A DNA stretch of 64,000 nucleotides from JBFFSQ01 sp041572275 (GTDB lineage: Bacteria; Pseudomonadota; Gammaproteobacteria; SZUA-229). Shown piece by piece: positions 36,263 through 47,452 of this stretch. Location of the stretch: contig JBFFSQ010000002.1 of assembly GCA_041572275.1 (NCBI GenBank), positions 1 through 64,000 of the forward strand, in the 5' to 3' direction. A program made the translations under genes and the position numbers. The first letter of the stretch is position 1. Every line of letters begins with the position of its first letter. The notes under the pieces are model-generated. The model made no database searches. It saw only the letters and a list, made by a program, of their open reading frames with translations, and was not told the origin of the DNA.

Positions 36263-38953
36263 ATGTCCGTTAACGGCCTCAAGCAATCTCAAATACAGTC
36301 ACAACATATTCGCCAGCTTATTGATCTGAACCGTGACCCAACATTTGTTATTGACCCAGACAGTTCTGTGATTCTGGATGCCAATACCCGTGCCTGTCAG
36401 TCTCTTGGCTATAGCCATGAAGAAATGCTAGTACTATCCGTAACCGACATATCCGTAAGTCTGATTTCACATGATGACTGGCTAAGACGCTCAGACCACA
36501 TTAAAGCCTCAGTTAATGGACTCACCTTTGAGTCTCGCCACAGAAAAAAAGATCAAACGAGTTTTCCAGTAGAGATTAGCGCCGTATTTCATGCTGACAC
36601 AACCTATAACACTGACGGTATTATCATTGCCAGCGTTCGAGACATCACCGCCCGAACGCAAGCAACCGAGTCTCTGAATAATTACAGTGAATTACTCCGT
36701 CTTACGGGGCGCATAGCACATGTCGGTGGTTGGGAGTTAAAAGCATCCACGCTTGAATTCCACTGGACAGATGAAACTTTCCATATATGCGAAATGGATA
36801 CAGATTACTCACCAACGCTAGAGGATGCGCTTCAACTTGTACACCCAGATGACCAGAGCATTGTAAAAAATGCCATGAATAAGGCACTGGAATCAGGCCA
36901 GGCTTATGATCTTCAGTATCGTTTGATCACAGCAAAAGGCAACATACGATGGATTAGAGGCATTTGCGACCCTGAAATTGTAGATGGTGAAATCGTCTGG
37001 CTACGTGGGACTATTCAGGACATCACCGAAGCTAAAAACAATGAAGATGCAATAACCAAGTCTGCTCTCGAATGGACACATGCCCTGGATTTTTTTGAAG
37101 ATGCAATTTATATCATTGGCCTGGATGATAAAGTCAAACGAGTTAATCAAGCTTTCTATAACATGACTGGCCTATCACCTGATCAGGTAATAGGCCAGGA
37201 TATCACTTCGATTATTCACCCCCATGGCGAGAAAATACCATGTCCGGTCTGCCTGGCTCGACTGGAACGTCGTGATGAGTTTATAACCATGGAGGCGGAC
37301 CACCCCGACAATCCAACCAATAATCCCATTGAAATCATGGTACGTATTATTCGTAATGAAGCGGGTGACCCACTCAGCGTGCTTATGGGCATCCACGATC
37401 TTAGCCGTACCCGTGCCATAGAAAAATCCATTATGCAGAATGAGCTTAGATACCGAACTATTTTTGAAGGCGCCCCTGAAGGTATCTGGATGATTGATCC
37501 GGACCGAAAAACTCTCGAAATCAATAGCCATTTAACGGATATGCTGGGTTACAGCGAGAAAGAAATGATCGGGACTCGTCCAATTGATTATGTAGATGAT
37601 GAAAACAAGCAGATTTTCCTGCAACAAATGTCCAAGATACCAGCCACGACAACAAGGAATTATGAAATCGAGCTACGCCATAAAGATGGACACAACATCC
37701 CTACCCACTTTAGTGCAGTCTCTCTGTTCAATCCTGACAAATCAGTCATGGCAGCCATTGCCTTTGTCACTGACCTGAGCACACAAAAACAGACTGAACA
37801 GGCGTTAAGGCGCAGCCAGAAAATGGATGCCATTGGTCAGATCACTGGTGGCATTGCTCATGACTTCAACAATCTTTTAAGCATTATCATCGGTCATCTG
37901 GGGCTCCTCGAAGAAGAACTAAAGAGCAATGCCGCTTCCAGCAAACGTTTAAAAACAATCAACAAAGCCACTAAACGTGCAACTGACTTAACACGTCAAT
38001 TACTTGGCTTCTCACGCAGCCAGGCTCAAAACATTGAAGTCACCAATGTTAACAATATCATCCAGGCGATGGACAGTTTGATCGCGCGTTCAGTTACACC
38101 TGAAGTAGAAGTTAAACTTAAACTTGCCAGCAATATCTGGCCCACAGAAATCAACAAGGGTGATTTTGAAGACAGCTTGTTGAATCTGGTCATCAATGCA
38201 CGCGATGCCATGCCAGATGGAGGCAAACTACGGATAGAAACCTCCAATCAGTTTGTTGACGAGATTACGGCTAACAAAAAACAATTATTAGCCTCAGGTG
38301 ATTACGTGCACATTAGTGTCTGTGACACCGGCACCGGTATTTCTGATGAGCATCTGGATAAAATTTTTGAACCTTTTTTCACTACTAAACCTATTGATAA
38401 AGGCACCGGGCTGGGCCTAAGCATGGTCTTCGGATTTATTAAGCGCTCCCATGGCTACATCAATGCTCATTCCCAAATCGGATCCGGCAGCTGCTTTGAA
38501 CTTTATTTACCTCGCAAAACAATGGTGAGGCACACTGCAGAACAACTGACCCCCACCTATACACAAATTCCAGGTGGTAACGAAAAAGTACTGATCGTCG
38601 AAGACGAGACCAGTTTGCTTGAATTAGCCAAAGAAAATCTGACTGATCTTGGCTATAGCGTTTTAACCGCATCCAATGGACCTGAAGCACTAAAAATTCT
38701 GGATGAAAACAACGATATAGACCTTCTGTTCACAGACATTATTATGCCCGGCAACATCAATGGCTACGAACTGGCTGAGAAAGCCAGTACACTCTATCCC
38801 AATATTAAAATACTATTAACCTCAGGCTTTACAGGTAAAGTGGCATCGAAATTTAAAACCAAAAACTTCTTTACCAACATGTTAAACAAGCCTTACAACA
38901 GATCTAGCCTGGCTCAGATGCTAAGAAAGACTCTGGATCAACAACTGTATTAA
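36263..38953 (+). CDS. Multi-PAS hybrid sensor histidine kinase
   Basis: An 896-residue cytoplasmic hybrid kinase. Four PAS/PAC modules (about 15-135, 140-265, 270-390 and 395-515) begin with blocks such as [23 protein letters not shown] and [21 protein letters not shown]. Then come HisKA with [17 protein letters not shown], HATPase ([32 protein letters not shown]) and a C-terminal receiver ([39 protein letters not shown]). The HDFNNLL box marks the family often annotated as blue-light or redox sensors, but no LOV cysteine motif (NCRFLQ) is seen. The second PAS holds a CPVC pair (about 328-331) that might sense redox state (inference). Confidence 0.92.
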   Translation: MSVNGLKQSQIQSQHIRQLIDLNRDPTFVIDPDSSVILDANTRACQSLGYSHEEMLVLSVTDISVSLISHDDWLRRSDHIKASVNGLTFESRHRKKDQTSFPVEISAVFHADTTYNTDGIIIASVRDITARTQATESLNNYSELLRLTGRIAHVGGWELKASTLEFHWTDETFHICEMDTDYSPTLEDALQLVHPDDQSIVKNAMNKALESGQAYDLQYRLITAKGNIRWIRGICDPEIVDGEIVWLRGTIQDITEAKNNEDAITKSALEWTHALDFFEDAIYIIGLDDKVKRVNQAFYNMTGLSPDQVIGQDITSIIHPHGEKIPCPVCLARLERRDEFITMEADHPDNPTNNPIEIMVRIIRNEAGDPLSVLMGIHDLSRTRAIEKSIMQNELRYRTIFEGAPEGIWMIDPDRKTLEINSHLTDMLGYSEKEMIGTRPIDYVDDENKQIFLQQMSKIPATTTRNYEIELRHKDGHNIPTHFSAVSLFNPDKSVMAAIAFVTDLSTQKQTEQALRRSQKMDAIGQITGGIAHDFNNLLSIIIGHLGLLEEELKSNAASSKRLKTINKATKRATDLTRQLLGFSRSQAQNIEVTNVNNIIQAMDSLIARSVTPEVEVKLKLASNIWPTEINKGDFEDSLLNLVINARDAMPDGGKLRIETSNQFVDEITANKKQLLASGDYVHISVCDTGTGISDEHLDKIFEPFFTTKPIDKGTGLGLSMVFGFIKRSHGYINAHSQIGSGSCFELYLPRKTMVRHTAEQLTPTYTQIPGGNEKVLIVEDETSLLELAKENLTDLGYSVLTASNGPEALKILDENNDIDLLFTDIIMPGNINGYELAEKASTLYPNIKILLTSGFTGKVASKFKTKNFFTNMLNKPYNRSSLAQMLRKTLDQQLY

Positions 38954-39024
38954 ATAAGAATACTCTATCAAATCCTCTCTTACTTGCTACAGCCTCACCT
39001 TTTTAGGGGAGACCACATGATCTT

Positions 39025-39046
39025 ACATCACCCGTTCAGGTGATGT
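39025..39046 (+). terminator. Hairpin after the hybrid kinase gene
   Basis: ACATCACC (39025-39032) and GGTGATGT (39039-39046) form a perfect 8-bp stem with a 6-nt loop about 70 bp after the kinase stop. No T-run follows directly, so this is a candidate terminator or structured element only. Confidence 0.45.
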
Positions 39047-39217
39047 CGCCTCGTATAAAACAGCTCTCTAAGCATTCAAGCAACACTATCTATTCTACTC
39101 GCTAAAAAAACTTTTCTAAACAACACCTTAAACCTTTATATTTATAATTGAAAAGTAGTTAAATGTAGATAATCAGTAAATTTATACTATACTCATTAAG
39201 TGCTGTAGAGAAAGTAT

Positions 39218-40288
39218 ATGGACGATAGATTAGCTCATAATATTAATGCAATAATAATCGCAACATTGATGTTGCTACACAGTCAAACTGTTAGTGCTGA
39301 AATTAACATCAGCGGTTATGCATCTGTTGTTGCAGGTAAAGTATTAACCGGTAATCAATTCCTTGCTGACTACCCGAAAGCCGGGGTCTATGATACCGAC
39401 TGGTCATTTTCACCCGATACCTCCGTTGGCATCCAGTTATCAGCTGACGTTAATCAACAGATATCATTCATTACACAACTCACCAGTAATGGCGCGACTG
39501 ATTTTGAGGCCGAAGCTGACTGGGCTTACCTGAACTACCAGATTTCTGCTGAATATTCTGTTCAATTCGGTCGTAAACGTCTACCTCTGTATTACTATTC
39601 TGATTTTTTTGATCTCGGCTATGCCTATTACTGGATCCGACCACCGTCCGATAACTACACCTGGCAAATTTCAAACTACAACGGCGTCAGTCTACTCTAC
39701 GAAACACAGCTAGCCGAATGGGATAGTAGCTTTAATATTTATGTTGGCCGTGAAGACTCAGAGAATAATGAACTTCTCAGTCTACTGTTCGCCGCACCTA
39801 CTGATGAAACCTGGAAAAACATGCTGGGATTTGTCGGCGAATTCAGTAAACATCAATATGAGCTACGCATGACTTACCTTGTCGCACAGCTCGACCGCAA
39901 TATTAATGACATTCAAGTGGCAAACGAAACCAGACAGCAATTTGCTGGACTGTCATTAAATTTTTATGGTGAACAGCTGGTTATCCTCTCAGAGTTCAAT
40001 CGCTATAAACGTAGTGCTGATGAGATATCGGTACGCACCAGCATGTTATCTGCCGGTTATCACATTAATGATTTTACACCTCATATCACCCGCTCAACTT
40101 TCAAACAATCAGTCAATGCAGCCGGTGGTGATGAAAACCACACCACTAACAGCATTGGCCTACGCTGGGACATAGAAAAAAATACTGCTCTGAAGATACA
40201 GTACGACAAGGTCGAAGATAAGGGTATCAACATCCCCATCCTCGGTGACTCAAGTGCCATTTCTATTGGCATGGATATAGTGTTTTGA
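39218..40288 (+). CDS. Outer-membrane beta-barrel (porin-like) protein
   Basis: A 356-residue exported protein with a signal peptide ending VSA-E. The mature chain alternates short amphipathic strands with turns, rich in Tyr, Asp and Asn, and opens INISGYASVVAGKVL; QISFITQLTSNG and VQFGRKRLPLYYYSDFFDLGYAYYW are further strands. It ends in a terminal Phe (SIGMDIVF), the usual signal of outer-membrane barrels. It lies 10 bp before a periplasmic binding-like gene and a GGDEF-EAL gene, which suggests a joint sensory unit. Pore selectivity is unknown. Confidence 0.82.
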   Translation: MDDRLAHNINAIIIATLMLLHSQTVSAEINISGYASVVAGKVLTGNQFLADYPKAGVYDTDWSFSPDTSVGIQLSADVNQQISFITQLTSNGATDFEAEADWAYLNYQISAEYSVQFGRKRLPLYYYSDFFDLGYAYYWIRPPSDNYTWQISNYNGVSLLYETQLAEWDSSFNIYVGREDSENNELLSLLFAAPTDETWKNMLGFVGEFSKHQYELRMTYLVAQLDRNINDIQVANETRQQFAGLSLNFYGEQLVILSEFNRYKRSADEISVRTSMLSAGYHINDFTPHITRSTFKQSVNAAGGDENHTTNSIGLRWDIEKNTALKIQYDKVEDKGINIPILGDSSAISIGMDIVF

Positions 40289-40298
40289 GATTACCAGC

Positions 40299-40784
40299 AT
40301 GAACACTTATTCCGCCAACAGCCTTCGTATCACCTTCACAAGCAGAGGCTATTTTATATCCACACTGTTCTTCTGTTTACTATGTTTGCTCATAGTAAAC
40401 ACGGCATTGGCCTCTGACAATAATGTAGTGCTAGTCTGCTCGAATAATTCGAACCTGAGCAACCTGAATATGACCGATATCCGGCGTATCTATTTAGGTT
40501 TAAATCCGATAAAAATCAAAACCAGTGTTAATCCTGTTCTTAATCTGTCAAATAAGGAAATATATGAGGATTTTCTAAAGAACATCATGCACATGACAGA
40601 AGACAGCTATAAACGTAAAATGATTAAACGGGTATTCAGACGTGGAACCACTCAAATCACAGAAGTGAACAGTATAAAAGAATTAGTCACGCATCTAAAA
40701 AACAACCCGAACGATATTAGTTTCCTGTCTGAAAAAACAGCTGGGGAAACCAATGGAATAAAAGTGATTCAACGACTATGGTAA
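40299..40784 (+). CDS. Short periplasmic phosphate-binding-like protein
   Basis: A 161-residue protein with a hydrophobic signal segment (about 22-47, ending ALAS-D). The remainder resembles one lobe of PstS-like binding proteins: VVLVCSNNSNLSNLNMTDIRRIYLGLNPIKI, then YEDFLKNIMHMTEDSYKRK and the late NDISFLSEKTAGETNGIKVI. The DIRRIYLG block is characteristic. It is too short for a two-lobed receptor and no ABC transporter is near. It overlaps the downstream GGDEF-EAL gene by 7 bp, so it probably modulates that protein from the periplasm (inference). Confidence 0.75.
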   Translation: MNTYSANSLRITFTSRGYFISTLFFCLLCLLIVNTALASDNNVVLVCSNNSNLSNLNMTDIRRIYLGLNPIKIKTSVNPVLNLSNKEIYEDFLKNIMHMTEDSYKRKMIKRVFRRGTTQITEVNSIKELVTHLKNNPNDISFLSEKTAGETNGIKVIQRLW

Positions 40785-42805
40785 AACGATGGAATAAAAG
40801 GATACTATTCAGCCTCACCGGCTATGTTATTGCCGGTGTCATCATTTCTCATCTTGTCCTCACCCCACTACTATACCAGACCATTTTAAACACCTATAAA
40901 CACAATACCGATGAACAGTTCATTAGTCATATTCGGGAAGTTACAGGTCTACTTGGTGATGTACTTACCACTAATCATCAACAACAGGACTATGAAGGTA
41001 TAGTTGATGTACTCAACTCTGCAGTACTGGGCGGGAAAATTCTATATATCGATGTTATTACATCAGATGGCAATATAATTTCGCCCTCTGATAGCATGTC
41101 AATAACTCCTGAGAGCTTTACTGAAGACCAGATGGTCAATCAGCATGGTGATGACATTTATTATTTAGCCATACCCTTGCACTTTACTGACACCAGCGGC
41201 AACCCCGGCCGCCTGCGCGTAGGTTTTGACGAATCCGCAGTCACCGAAGAATATCTTTCCTTAAAACAAACAACCATCTACATTCTAATCACTTATTTTG
41301 CAGCCGTTATCCTGTTGATGTCAGCGATTACACATTACATCCACAAACCACTGCGCATTCTACAAAACAGATCGAAAGAAATCGCTGGAGGAGACACTGA
41401 TATTCCACTACAACTTGCATCCAAGATCAGTGATATTCAATTTCTGGCTAATGACCTGGAAACCATGCGCAATGCTTTAGTCTCACTCGCTGAACGTATG
41501 CACGATAAAGCAACCCATGACGATCTCACTGGTCTGCCCAATCGCTATCTTTACACAGATCATTTGGAGATGGCCATTGCCCTGGCCTCACGTGAAAATC
41601 GTTCATTCGCAGTTTTATTATTAGATTTAAACCGTTTTAAGGAAATCAATGACACGCTAGGCCATGGTATTGGTGACGATGTCCTGAAAATAACAGCGGG
41701 ACGTATGCAGTCAGGTATGCGTGATTCGGATACGCTGGCCCGAATTGGTGGTGATGAATTTTGTATTATACTAAACGGCGTTGGTCAGATATTAGCCGAA
41801 ACCATTGCCAATAAAATTATTCGTTTAATTGAGCCTATTATGGATATTAAAGGGCATGCGCTAAAAATCAGTGCCAGTGTTGGTATTTCCATATTTCCGG
41901 ATGATGGGGACAATTCTGAAATCCTGATGCAACGTGCAGATGTTGCCATGTACAACGCCAAGCACAACAACCTGCATGTTGCCTCTTATCACAATGATAT
42001 GGACAGCGATAATATCGAAAAGCTAATGATGGCTAACGACCTGAAAAGTAATATTAGCCTGGGCTATTTCGAAGGTCTCTTTCAACCAAAAATCGATCTG
42101 AAAACAGGTCATGCGTGTGGTTGCGAATTATTACTCCGCTGGCAACACCCCCAACTAGGCATGATACTGCCCGATAAATTTATTCCCCTGGCTGAACGCG
42201 AGAACGTGATTGGAGAACTGACCCGTTGGGTGATTGGCCATTACCTGATACAATTGGTACCCATCATCAAAAAACATCATGACTTTCATCTCTCGATTAA
42301 TATTTCACCGGTTGATTTGATCGATTCAAAATTATTGTCTGCCATTAATGAAATCATTGAGAAGAGCGGTTTTCCTGCCGATAAACTCTATGTAGAGGTC
42401 ACAGAAAACGCCATTATGAAAAACCCGGCACGGTCAGCCTCGGTTCTTAACGAGTTCAATGATTCTGGTATACAGATCGCGATTGATGACTTCGGCACAG
42501 GTTATTCATCTTTAGCCTATTTACAAAAATTCCCCATTACAGAACTTAAGATTGATAAATCATTTATCACCTACCTGACCGAAAACTCAAATAACTTCCC
42601 AATAGTAAATGCCACCATCACCATGGCACACGACCTGGGTATTACCGTTGTTGCAGAAGGAGTTGAAAGCAAAGAAGTGCTCGATTTGTTAGCCCAGATT
42701 GGCTGCGACCAGGCTCAGGGCTATTACTTCAGTAAACCGATAGATATACAACAACTTTCCAGTTGGCTGGATCAACATGCAGAAAATAGCCTGTTACAGG
42801 AATAG
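40778..42805 (+). CDS. Membrane GGDEF-EAL c-di-GMP signalling protein
   Basis: A 675-residue inner-membrane protein. TM1 (about 9-32), a periplasmic sensor of about 130 residues, TM2 (about 165-187), a HAMP-like linker, GGDEF domain (DDLTGLPNRYL, intact RIGGDEF, and an I-site RDSD just upstream), then EAL. The EAL box reads ELLLRW instead of EALLRW, but the other catalytic residues are present (NISPVDL, VEVTENAIM, DDFGTGYSSL, KIDKSF, EGVES, QGYYFSKP). Both synthesis and breakdown of c-di-GMP are possible. It overlaps the phosphate-binding-like gene by 7 bp, implying translational coupling. Confidence 0.93.
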   Translation: MVKRWNKRILFSLTGYVIAGVIISHLVLTPLLYQTILNTYKHNTDEQFISHIREVTGLLGDVLTTNHQQQDYEGIVDVLNSAVLGGKILYIDVITSDGNIISPSDSMSITPESFTEDQMVNQHGDDIYYLAIPLHFTDTSGNPGRLRVGFDESAVTEEYLSLKQTTIYILITYFAAVILLMSAITHYIHKPLRILQNRSKEIAGGDTDIPLQLASKISDIQFLANDLETMRNALVSLAERMHDKATHDDLTGLPNRYLYTDHLEMAIALASRENRSFAVLLLDLNRFKEINDTLGHGIGDDVLKITAGRMQSGMRDSDTLARIGGDEFCIILNGVGQILAETIANKIIRLIEPIMDIKGHALKISASVGISIFPDDGDNSEILMQRADVAMYNAKHNNLHVASYHNDMDSDNIEKLMMANDLKSNISLGYFEGLFQPKIDLKTGHACGCELLLRWQHPQLGMILPDKFIPLAERENVIGELTRWVIGHYLIQLVPIIKKHHDFHLSINISPVDLIDSKLLSAINEIIEKSGFPADKLYVEVTENAIMKNPARSASVLNEFNDSGIQIAIDDFGTGYSSLAYLQKFPITELKIDKSFITYLTENSNNFPIVNATITMAHDLGITVVAEGVESKEVLDLLAQIGCDQAQGYYFSKPIDIQQLSSWLDQHAENSLLQE

Positions 42806-42828
42806 ATAGCTAGTAAAAATAAAAAGAA

Positions 42829-43773
42829 TTAACGAATAATGTCTGTGCCTTCATCGTCATCATCATCGTCATCTTCATTACTGCTTGTGACTGTAACTTC
42901 TTCTGATACGACATAAACAAGATTATCATTTACACCAGCACGATCGAAATCTGTCTGACAGGTTAAAGCAACCGTGTAATTCCCTGCCTCAACAAATCCG
43001 ACTTCATATTCATAATTTCCACTATCCGGATTAAAAATTACATTTGCCGAGGTAACATACAGCGCTGAATCCATATCCAAACCATCCACATCAATATTGA
43101 AACCAGCAAACACATAAACCGCATTGTAGGTATCAGGATCGTTATCCGAACATGCAGGCAAGGTCAACCAGGTCTGTTCAATCGAGCCAGAAATGACCCC
43201 GGATAAATCATCATCAATCAAGCGCAATGTCGGCCGTAATTCATATTTGCCACTGTTACCAGACTCGACAACAGATTTACGTAAATCAAAATCAATTGTT
43301 TTACGCGCATCCTGGTGCGAATCGACAGAAAAGGCTGTATTAATTTTCAAGCCCGATTCACTACCACTGGGAATAATTAACTCATGAACAGAGCCATCAG
43401 TGAACGTAATTGAAGCCGAGTCGACGTGTAACCGAATCCAGTCGTACTGTCCCGCCGGGAGTACAACATCATCCAGCAATGTCTCACTACGAGTGCCCTG
43501 TAAACTTAATAAATTGATGGTTCGGGTTTCTGCCTGATCAGGTGGTACAACGATAGTTTCACCATCGGCGGGTTGAATGGAAATACCGGTAAAGGTCACC
43601 CAGACTTCGGTGGCATCATCTACAGCCGCATCAGTGATACTTAGCGTAAGCATACCGGCACCACCGCCTCTGCCTGCATCCATACTGGTATCACCCGCAC
43701 CACAACCCTGTAACATCATGATCATGAAGCTCAGAAGAATGGTTCTCACTTTGTTTGTATTATTATTATTCAT
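42829..43773 (-). CDS. DUF4382 lipoprotein
   Basis: A 314-residue lipoprotein with a lipobox LQGC (Cys about residue 24). The domain beginning GMLTLSITDAAVDDATEVWVTFTGISIQP, with LPAGQYDWIRLHV and KINTAFSVDSHQDARKTIDFDLRKSVV, matches DUF4382, a secreted beta-sandwich family of unknown function. A second part (about 190-300) contains a carboxypeptidase-regulatory-like segment. The C-terminus is a run of Asp residues, unusual and possibly calcium-binding. Convergent with the GGDEF-EAL gene with only 24 bp between. Confidence 0.85.
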   Translation of the reverse strand: MNNNNTNKVRTILLSFMIMMLQGCGAGDTSMDAGRGGGAGMLTLSITDAAVDDATEVWVTFTGISIQPADGETIVVPPDQAETRTINLLSLQGTRSETLLDDVVLPAGQYDWIRLHVDSASITFTDGSVHELIIPSGSESGLKINTAFSVDSHQDARKTIDFDLRKSVVESGNSGKYELRPTLRLIDDDLSGVISGSIEQTWLTLPACSDNDPDTYNAVYVFAGFNIDVDGLDMDSALYVTSANVIFNPDSGNYEYEVGFVEAGNYTVALTCQTDFDRAGVNDNLVYVVSEEVTVTSSNEDDDDDDDEGTDIIR

Positions 43774-44141
43774 CTCATTATTTCCTTCATTTTCTACTAT
43801 CCATGAACAACTTAATGATTAATTGTATTTAACATCTCACCACCTAACGATCATTGTTGTCGTCATGAGACTGTGCGGGGTCATTTTGATACCACATTCG
43901 CGAGCAAACTTATTTATGTTATTTTGCTCACAAATATGACTTTATGGTTTAACCATACCACGATAGAAGTCAAGTTTTGTGAACCACATCACAGAAATAT
44001 TAATTATCTATAAAATCAGTCACTTATATTATATTCCAGATTGAAATCAATCACTCTATCCCATTGATTTTATAGATATTTTTTAGTCGCACATAAGCAT
44101 AATCAATATCTGTATAAACCGAACCATTTGTACCGAAAACA
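43774..44141. other. Intergenic stretch
   Basis: About 370 bp, AT-rich, between the end of uvrB and the start of the DUF4382 gene, both on the minus strand. It should hold the DUF4382 promoter. No gene, repeat or clear terminator was seen. Confidence 0.35.
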
Positions 44142-46148
44142 TCAAACTCCAGCTCCGAGGGCTAGTTTTCGTAAATCATCAATTTTATCACGAATAGCCG
44201 CTGCCTCTTCAAACTCCAGATTCTGGGCATGGCTGTACATCTGTTTTTCCAGCACATCAATTTCATGGCTGGCCTGAGCGGCAGACATATGTGCGTATTC
44301 ACTGCGTCCCTCGGCCACTTTCATAAATTTCTGCTGATAACGCTGTTCATAGCCCGCCTCCATCACATCGGTGATCGCCTTTTGAATACCTCGCGGCGTG
44401 ATGCCATGCTGCTTGTTATAAGCCACCTGTTTATGACGTCTACGTTCAGTTTCATCCAGTGCGCGCCGCATGGAGCCGGTGATTTTATCGGCATAAAGAA
44501 TGGCTTTACCATTTAGATTACGCGCTGCTCGACCGATAGTCTGAATCAAGGAACGATCCGACCTCAGGAAGCCTTCCTTATCCGCGTCCAGGATCGCCAC
44601 CAGTGACACCTCTGGCATATCCAGCCCTTCTCTAAGTAAATTGATACCCACCAACACATCAAACTCACCCAATCGCAGGTCACGGAGAATCTCCATACGC
44701 TCCACTGTATCGATATCAGAATGTAAATAACGCACACGGACACCATGCTCAGTAAGGTAATCAGTTAGATCTTCTGACATACGCTTGGTCAAGGTGGTAA
44801 TCAGGACACGCTCATTGATGGCCGCACGCTTGTTGATTTCAGAGAGTACATCATCCACCTGGGTTGCGACTGGCCTTACCTCCACCTCTGGATCAATCAG
44901 GCCTGTCGGCCTGACCACCTGCTCTGCAACCTGCTGAGCATGTTCCTGCTCATAGCTACCCGGTGTTGCCGACACAAATATAGTCTGTGGTCGTATTTTC
45001 TCAAACTCTTCAAACCGCAAGGGGCGGTTATCCAGGGCAGACAATAGCCGAAAACCATAATTCACCAGATTCTCCTTGCGTGATCTATCTCCCTTATACA
45101 TACCGCCAATCTGAGGAATAGTGACATGGCTCTCATCGATAACGAGCAAGGCATTATCAGGCAAATAATCAAATAGACACGGTGGTGGCTCACCGGGGGC
45201 CCGTCCCGACAGGTAACGCGAATAGTTTTCAATACCATTGCAGTAGCCCAGTTCACGCATCATTTCAATATCGAACTGGGTGCGCTGCTCCAGACGCTGA
45301 GCTTCCACCAGCTTATTGTTTTCCCTGAATTCCGCCAGGCGCTCCCGTAACTCATCCTTAATACGGTCGATAGCACTCTCAATGGTATGACGTGGTGTTA
45401 CATAATGCGTCTTAGGGTAGACAGTTAAACGTGCTACCTTACGTAGCACTTCACCCGTCAGTGGATCGAAATAACTGAGCTGTTCAATTTCATCATCAAA
45501 CATTTCTACCCGCACAGCCTCTCGCTCGGAATCAGCAGGGTGTATATCGAGCACTTCACCACGTACCCGGTAGCAACCACGTTTCAGCTCCATATCATTA
45601 CGCGTGTATTGCATTTCTGCCAGCCGTCGCAGGATATCGCGCTGATTGATCATGTCTCCACGAACCAGATGCAACATCATACTTAAATAGGATTCTGGAT
45701 CACCCAGACCATAGATGGCGGACACAGTTGCCACAATTATGGTGTCTTCCCTCTCCATAATCGCCTTGGTCGCCGATAGTCGCATCTGCTCAATATGCTC
45801 ATTCACCGAGGCATCTTTTTCAATAAATGTATCACTGGACGGCACATAAGCCTCTGGCTGGTAATAATCGTAATAGGAGACAAAGTATTCCACTGAACTC
45901 TGCGGAAACAGTTCCTTCATTTCCCCATAGAGCTGAGCAGCAAGGGTCTTGTTCGGTGCCAGTATCATGGTCGGTCGTTGCGTCTGCAGAATGACATTGG
46001 CAATGGTAAAAGTCTTACCTGAACCGGTAACCCCTAACAAAGTCTGATCTGCAAGACCATCATTAAGGCCTTCAACCAGCGTTTCGATAGCATTTGGCTG
46101 ATCACCTGCCGGTTGATTGTCAGTATTGATTTCAAAAAGCTTTGACAT
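44142..46148 (-). CDS. uvrB: Excinuclease ABC subunit B
   Basis: Damage-verification helicase of nucleotide excision repair, working with UvrA and UvrC. The 668-residue length is standard. Walker A is [10 protein letters not shown], the beta-hairpin lies in [26 protein letters not shown], motif II is [13 protein letters not shown], motif VI is QTIGRAARN, and the C-terminal UVR domain ends [21 protein letters not shown]. It is divergent from the aminotransferase gene with 48 bp between. No copy of the TTCTCTATAGAGAA palindrome is present in that gap, so regulation by the local LexA is not evident. Confidence 0.98.
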   Translation of the reverse strand: MSKLFEINTDNQPAGDQPNAIETLVEGLNDGLADQTLLGVTGSGKTFTIANVILQTQRPTMILAPNKTLAAQLYGEMKELFPQSSVEYFVSYYDYYQPEAYVPSSDTFIEKDASVNEHIEQMRLSATKAIMEREDTIIVATVSAIYGLGDPESYLSMMLHLVRGDMINQRDILRRLAEMQYTRNDMELKRGCYRVRGEVLDIHPADSEREAVRVEMFDDEIEQLSYFDPLTGEVLRKVARLTVYPKTHYVTPRHTIESAIDRIKDELRERLAEFRENNKLVEAQRLEQRTQFDIEMMRELGYCNGIENYSRYLSGRAPGEPPPCLFDYLPDNALLVIDESHVTIPQIGGMYKGDRSRKENLVNYGFRLLSALDNRPLRFEEFEKIRPQTIFVSATPGSYEQEHAQQVAEQVVRPTGLIDPEVEVRPVATQVDDVLSEINKRAAINERVLITTLTKRMSEDLTDYLTEHGVRVRYLHSDIDTVERMEILRDLRLGEFDVLVGINLLREGLDMPEVSLVAILDADKEGFLRSDRSLIQTIGRAARNLNGKAILYADKITGSMRRALDETERRRHKQVAYNKQHGITPRGIQKAITDVMEAGYEQRYQQKFMKVAEGRSEYAHMSAAQASHEIDVLEKQMYSHAQNLEFEEAAAIRDKIDDLRKLALGAGV

Positions 46149-46196
46149 TGTCTACAATTGCACTGTTTTAGAAAATAATAATCTTTTTTCAGGAAT

Positions 46197-47384
46197 ATGA
46201 CCTTGGCCCTACAATCTTCCAACCGCATTCAAAAAGTTAAACCCTCACCAACTCTGGCGGTTACGGCACTCGCTGCACAACTGCGAGCAGAAGGCCGTGA
46301 CGTCATTGGCCTGGCCGCGGGTGAACCGGATTTTGATACACCGGACCACGTCAAACAAGCAGCCATTGAGGCCATCCAGAATGGGTTCACCAAATACACA
46401 GCGGTGGATGGCACTCCTGAACTGAAACAGGCCATTATAAACAAGTTTAAGCAAGATAATGGCTTAACCTACTCTGCCAATGAGATTCTTGTATCCTGCG
46501 GTGGTAAGCAGAGCTTTTTTAATCTGGCTCAGGCCCTGCTGAATCCAGGTGATGAAGTTATTATTCCTGCACCCTACTGGGTCTCCTACCCTGACATGGT
46601 CAAACTCGCTGATGGCGAACCCGTAATTGTAGCCGGTAATCAGTCCCAGGGTTTTAAAATCACGGCCGACCAACTACGAGCCGCCATTACAGACAAAACA
46701 CGCCTGTTTGTCATTAACAGCCCATCCAACCCTTCTGGCAAGGCCTATTCACTGGCTGAACTGAAAGCTCTGGCTGAGGTACTGCTGGAACATCCGCAGG
46801 TCCTCATTGCCACCGATGATATGTACGAACACATCATCTGGACGGAAGAAGGCTTCTGCAACATCCTCAACGCCTGTCCAGAGTTGAAAGATCGCACGAT
46901 TGTACTTAACGGTGTTTCCAAAGCCTACGCCATGACTGGCTGGCGTATTGGCTATGCCGGTGGCCCAGCAGAATTGATTAAAAACATGAAAAAAGTGCAG
47001 TCACAAAGCACATCAAATCCGACCTCCATTTCACAGGTTGCCGCACAGGCTGCACTGGAAGGCGATCAGTCACGCCTGAGCGAAATGAACAAGGCATTCA
47101 AGGAGCGCCATGATTTCGTGCTGAAGTCCCTGCTGGCCATGGATGGCGTTGAATGCCTTCCCAGTGACGGTACCTTTTACATATTCCCCAGCTTTCATCA
47201 GGTCATGGCTAAAATGGGCCTGGACGATGATGTTAAACTGGCTGAAAAAATGCTTGCTGAGGCAGAAGTGGCACTGGTACCTGGGTCTGCTTTTGGCATT
47301 CAGGGCCATATGCGCATCTCATTTGCCACTGACATGGCAACTCTGGAAAAAGCCCTGGAAAGGATTGCAAAATTTGTTGCCTAA
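46197..47384 (+). CDS. Aspartate aminotransferase (class I, subgroup Ib)
   Basis: PLP enzyme transferring amino groups between aspartate and 2-oxoglutarate. The 395-residue length and motifs are typical of the AAT-Ib group: LAAGEPDFDTPDHVK, FTKYTAVDGTPELKQAI, INSPSNPSGKAYS, and PLP lysine in LNGVSKAYAMTGWRIGYAGGP. A late GHMRISFAT holds the carboxylate-binding Arg. AGGA lies only 2 nt before the ATG. The order uvrB <- -> aspartate aminotransferase -> tRNA-Asn is common in Gammaproteobacteria. Prephenate transamination is another activity of some members. Confidence 0.93.
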   Translation: MTLALQSSNRIQKVKPSPTLAVTALAAQLRAEGRDVIGLAAGEPDFDTPDHVKQAAIEAIQNGFTKYTAVDGTPELKQAIINKFKQDNGLTYSANEILVSCGGKQSFFNLAQALLNPGDEVIIPAPYWVSYPDMVKLADGEPVIVAGNQSQGFKITADQLRAAITDKTRLFVINSPSNPSGKAYSLAELKALAEVLLEHPQVLIATDDMYEHIIWTEEGFCNILNACPELKDRTIVLNGVSKAYAMTGWRIGYAGGPAELIKNMKKVQSQSTSNPTSISQVAAQAALEGDQSRLSEMNKAFKERHDFVLKSLLAMDGVECLPSDGTFYIFPSFHQVMAKMGLDDDVKLAEKMLAEAEVALVPGSAFGIQGHMRISFATDMATLEKALERIAKFVA

Positions 47385-47452
47385 CGGTTGACCGGCTCAT
47401 AACAAATCGTTAATATATCGCCCTCTCAAAGACAACCCCTTTGAGACGCTAT

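Noticed and set aside
46149..46196. Possible SOS box between uvrB and the aminotransferase
   Set aside because: No copy of the lexA palindrome or of an E. coli-type CTGT-N8-ACAG box is visible in the 48 bp.
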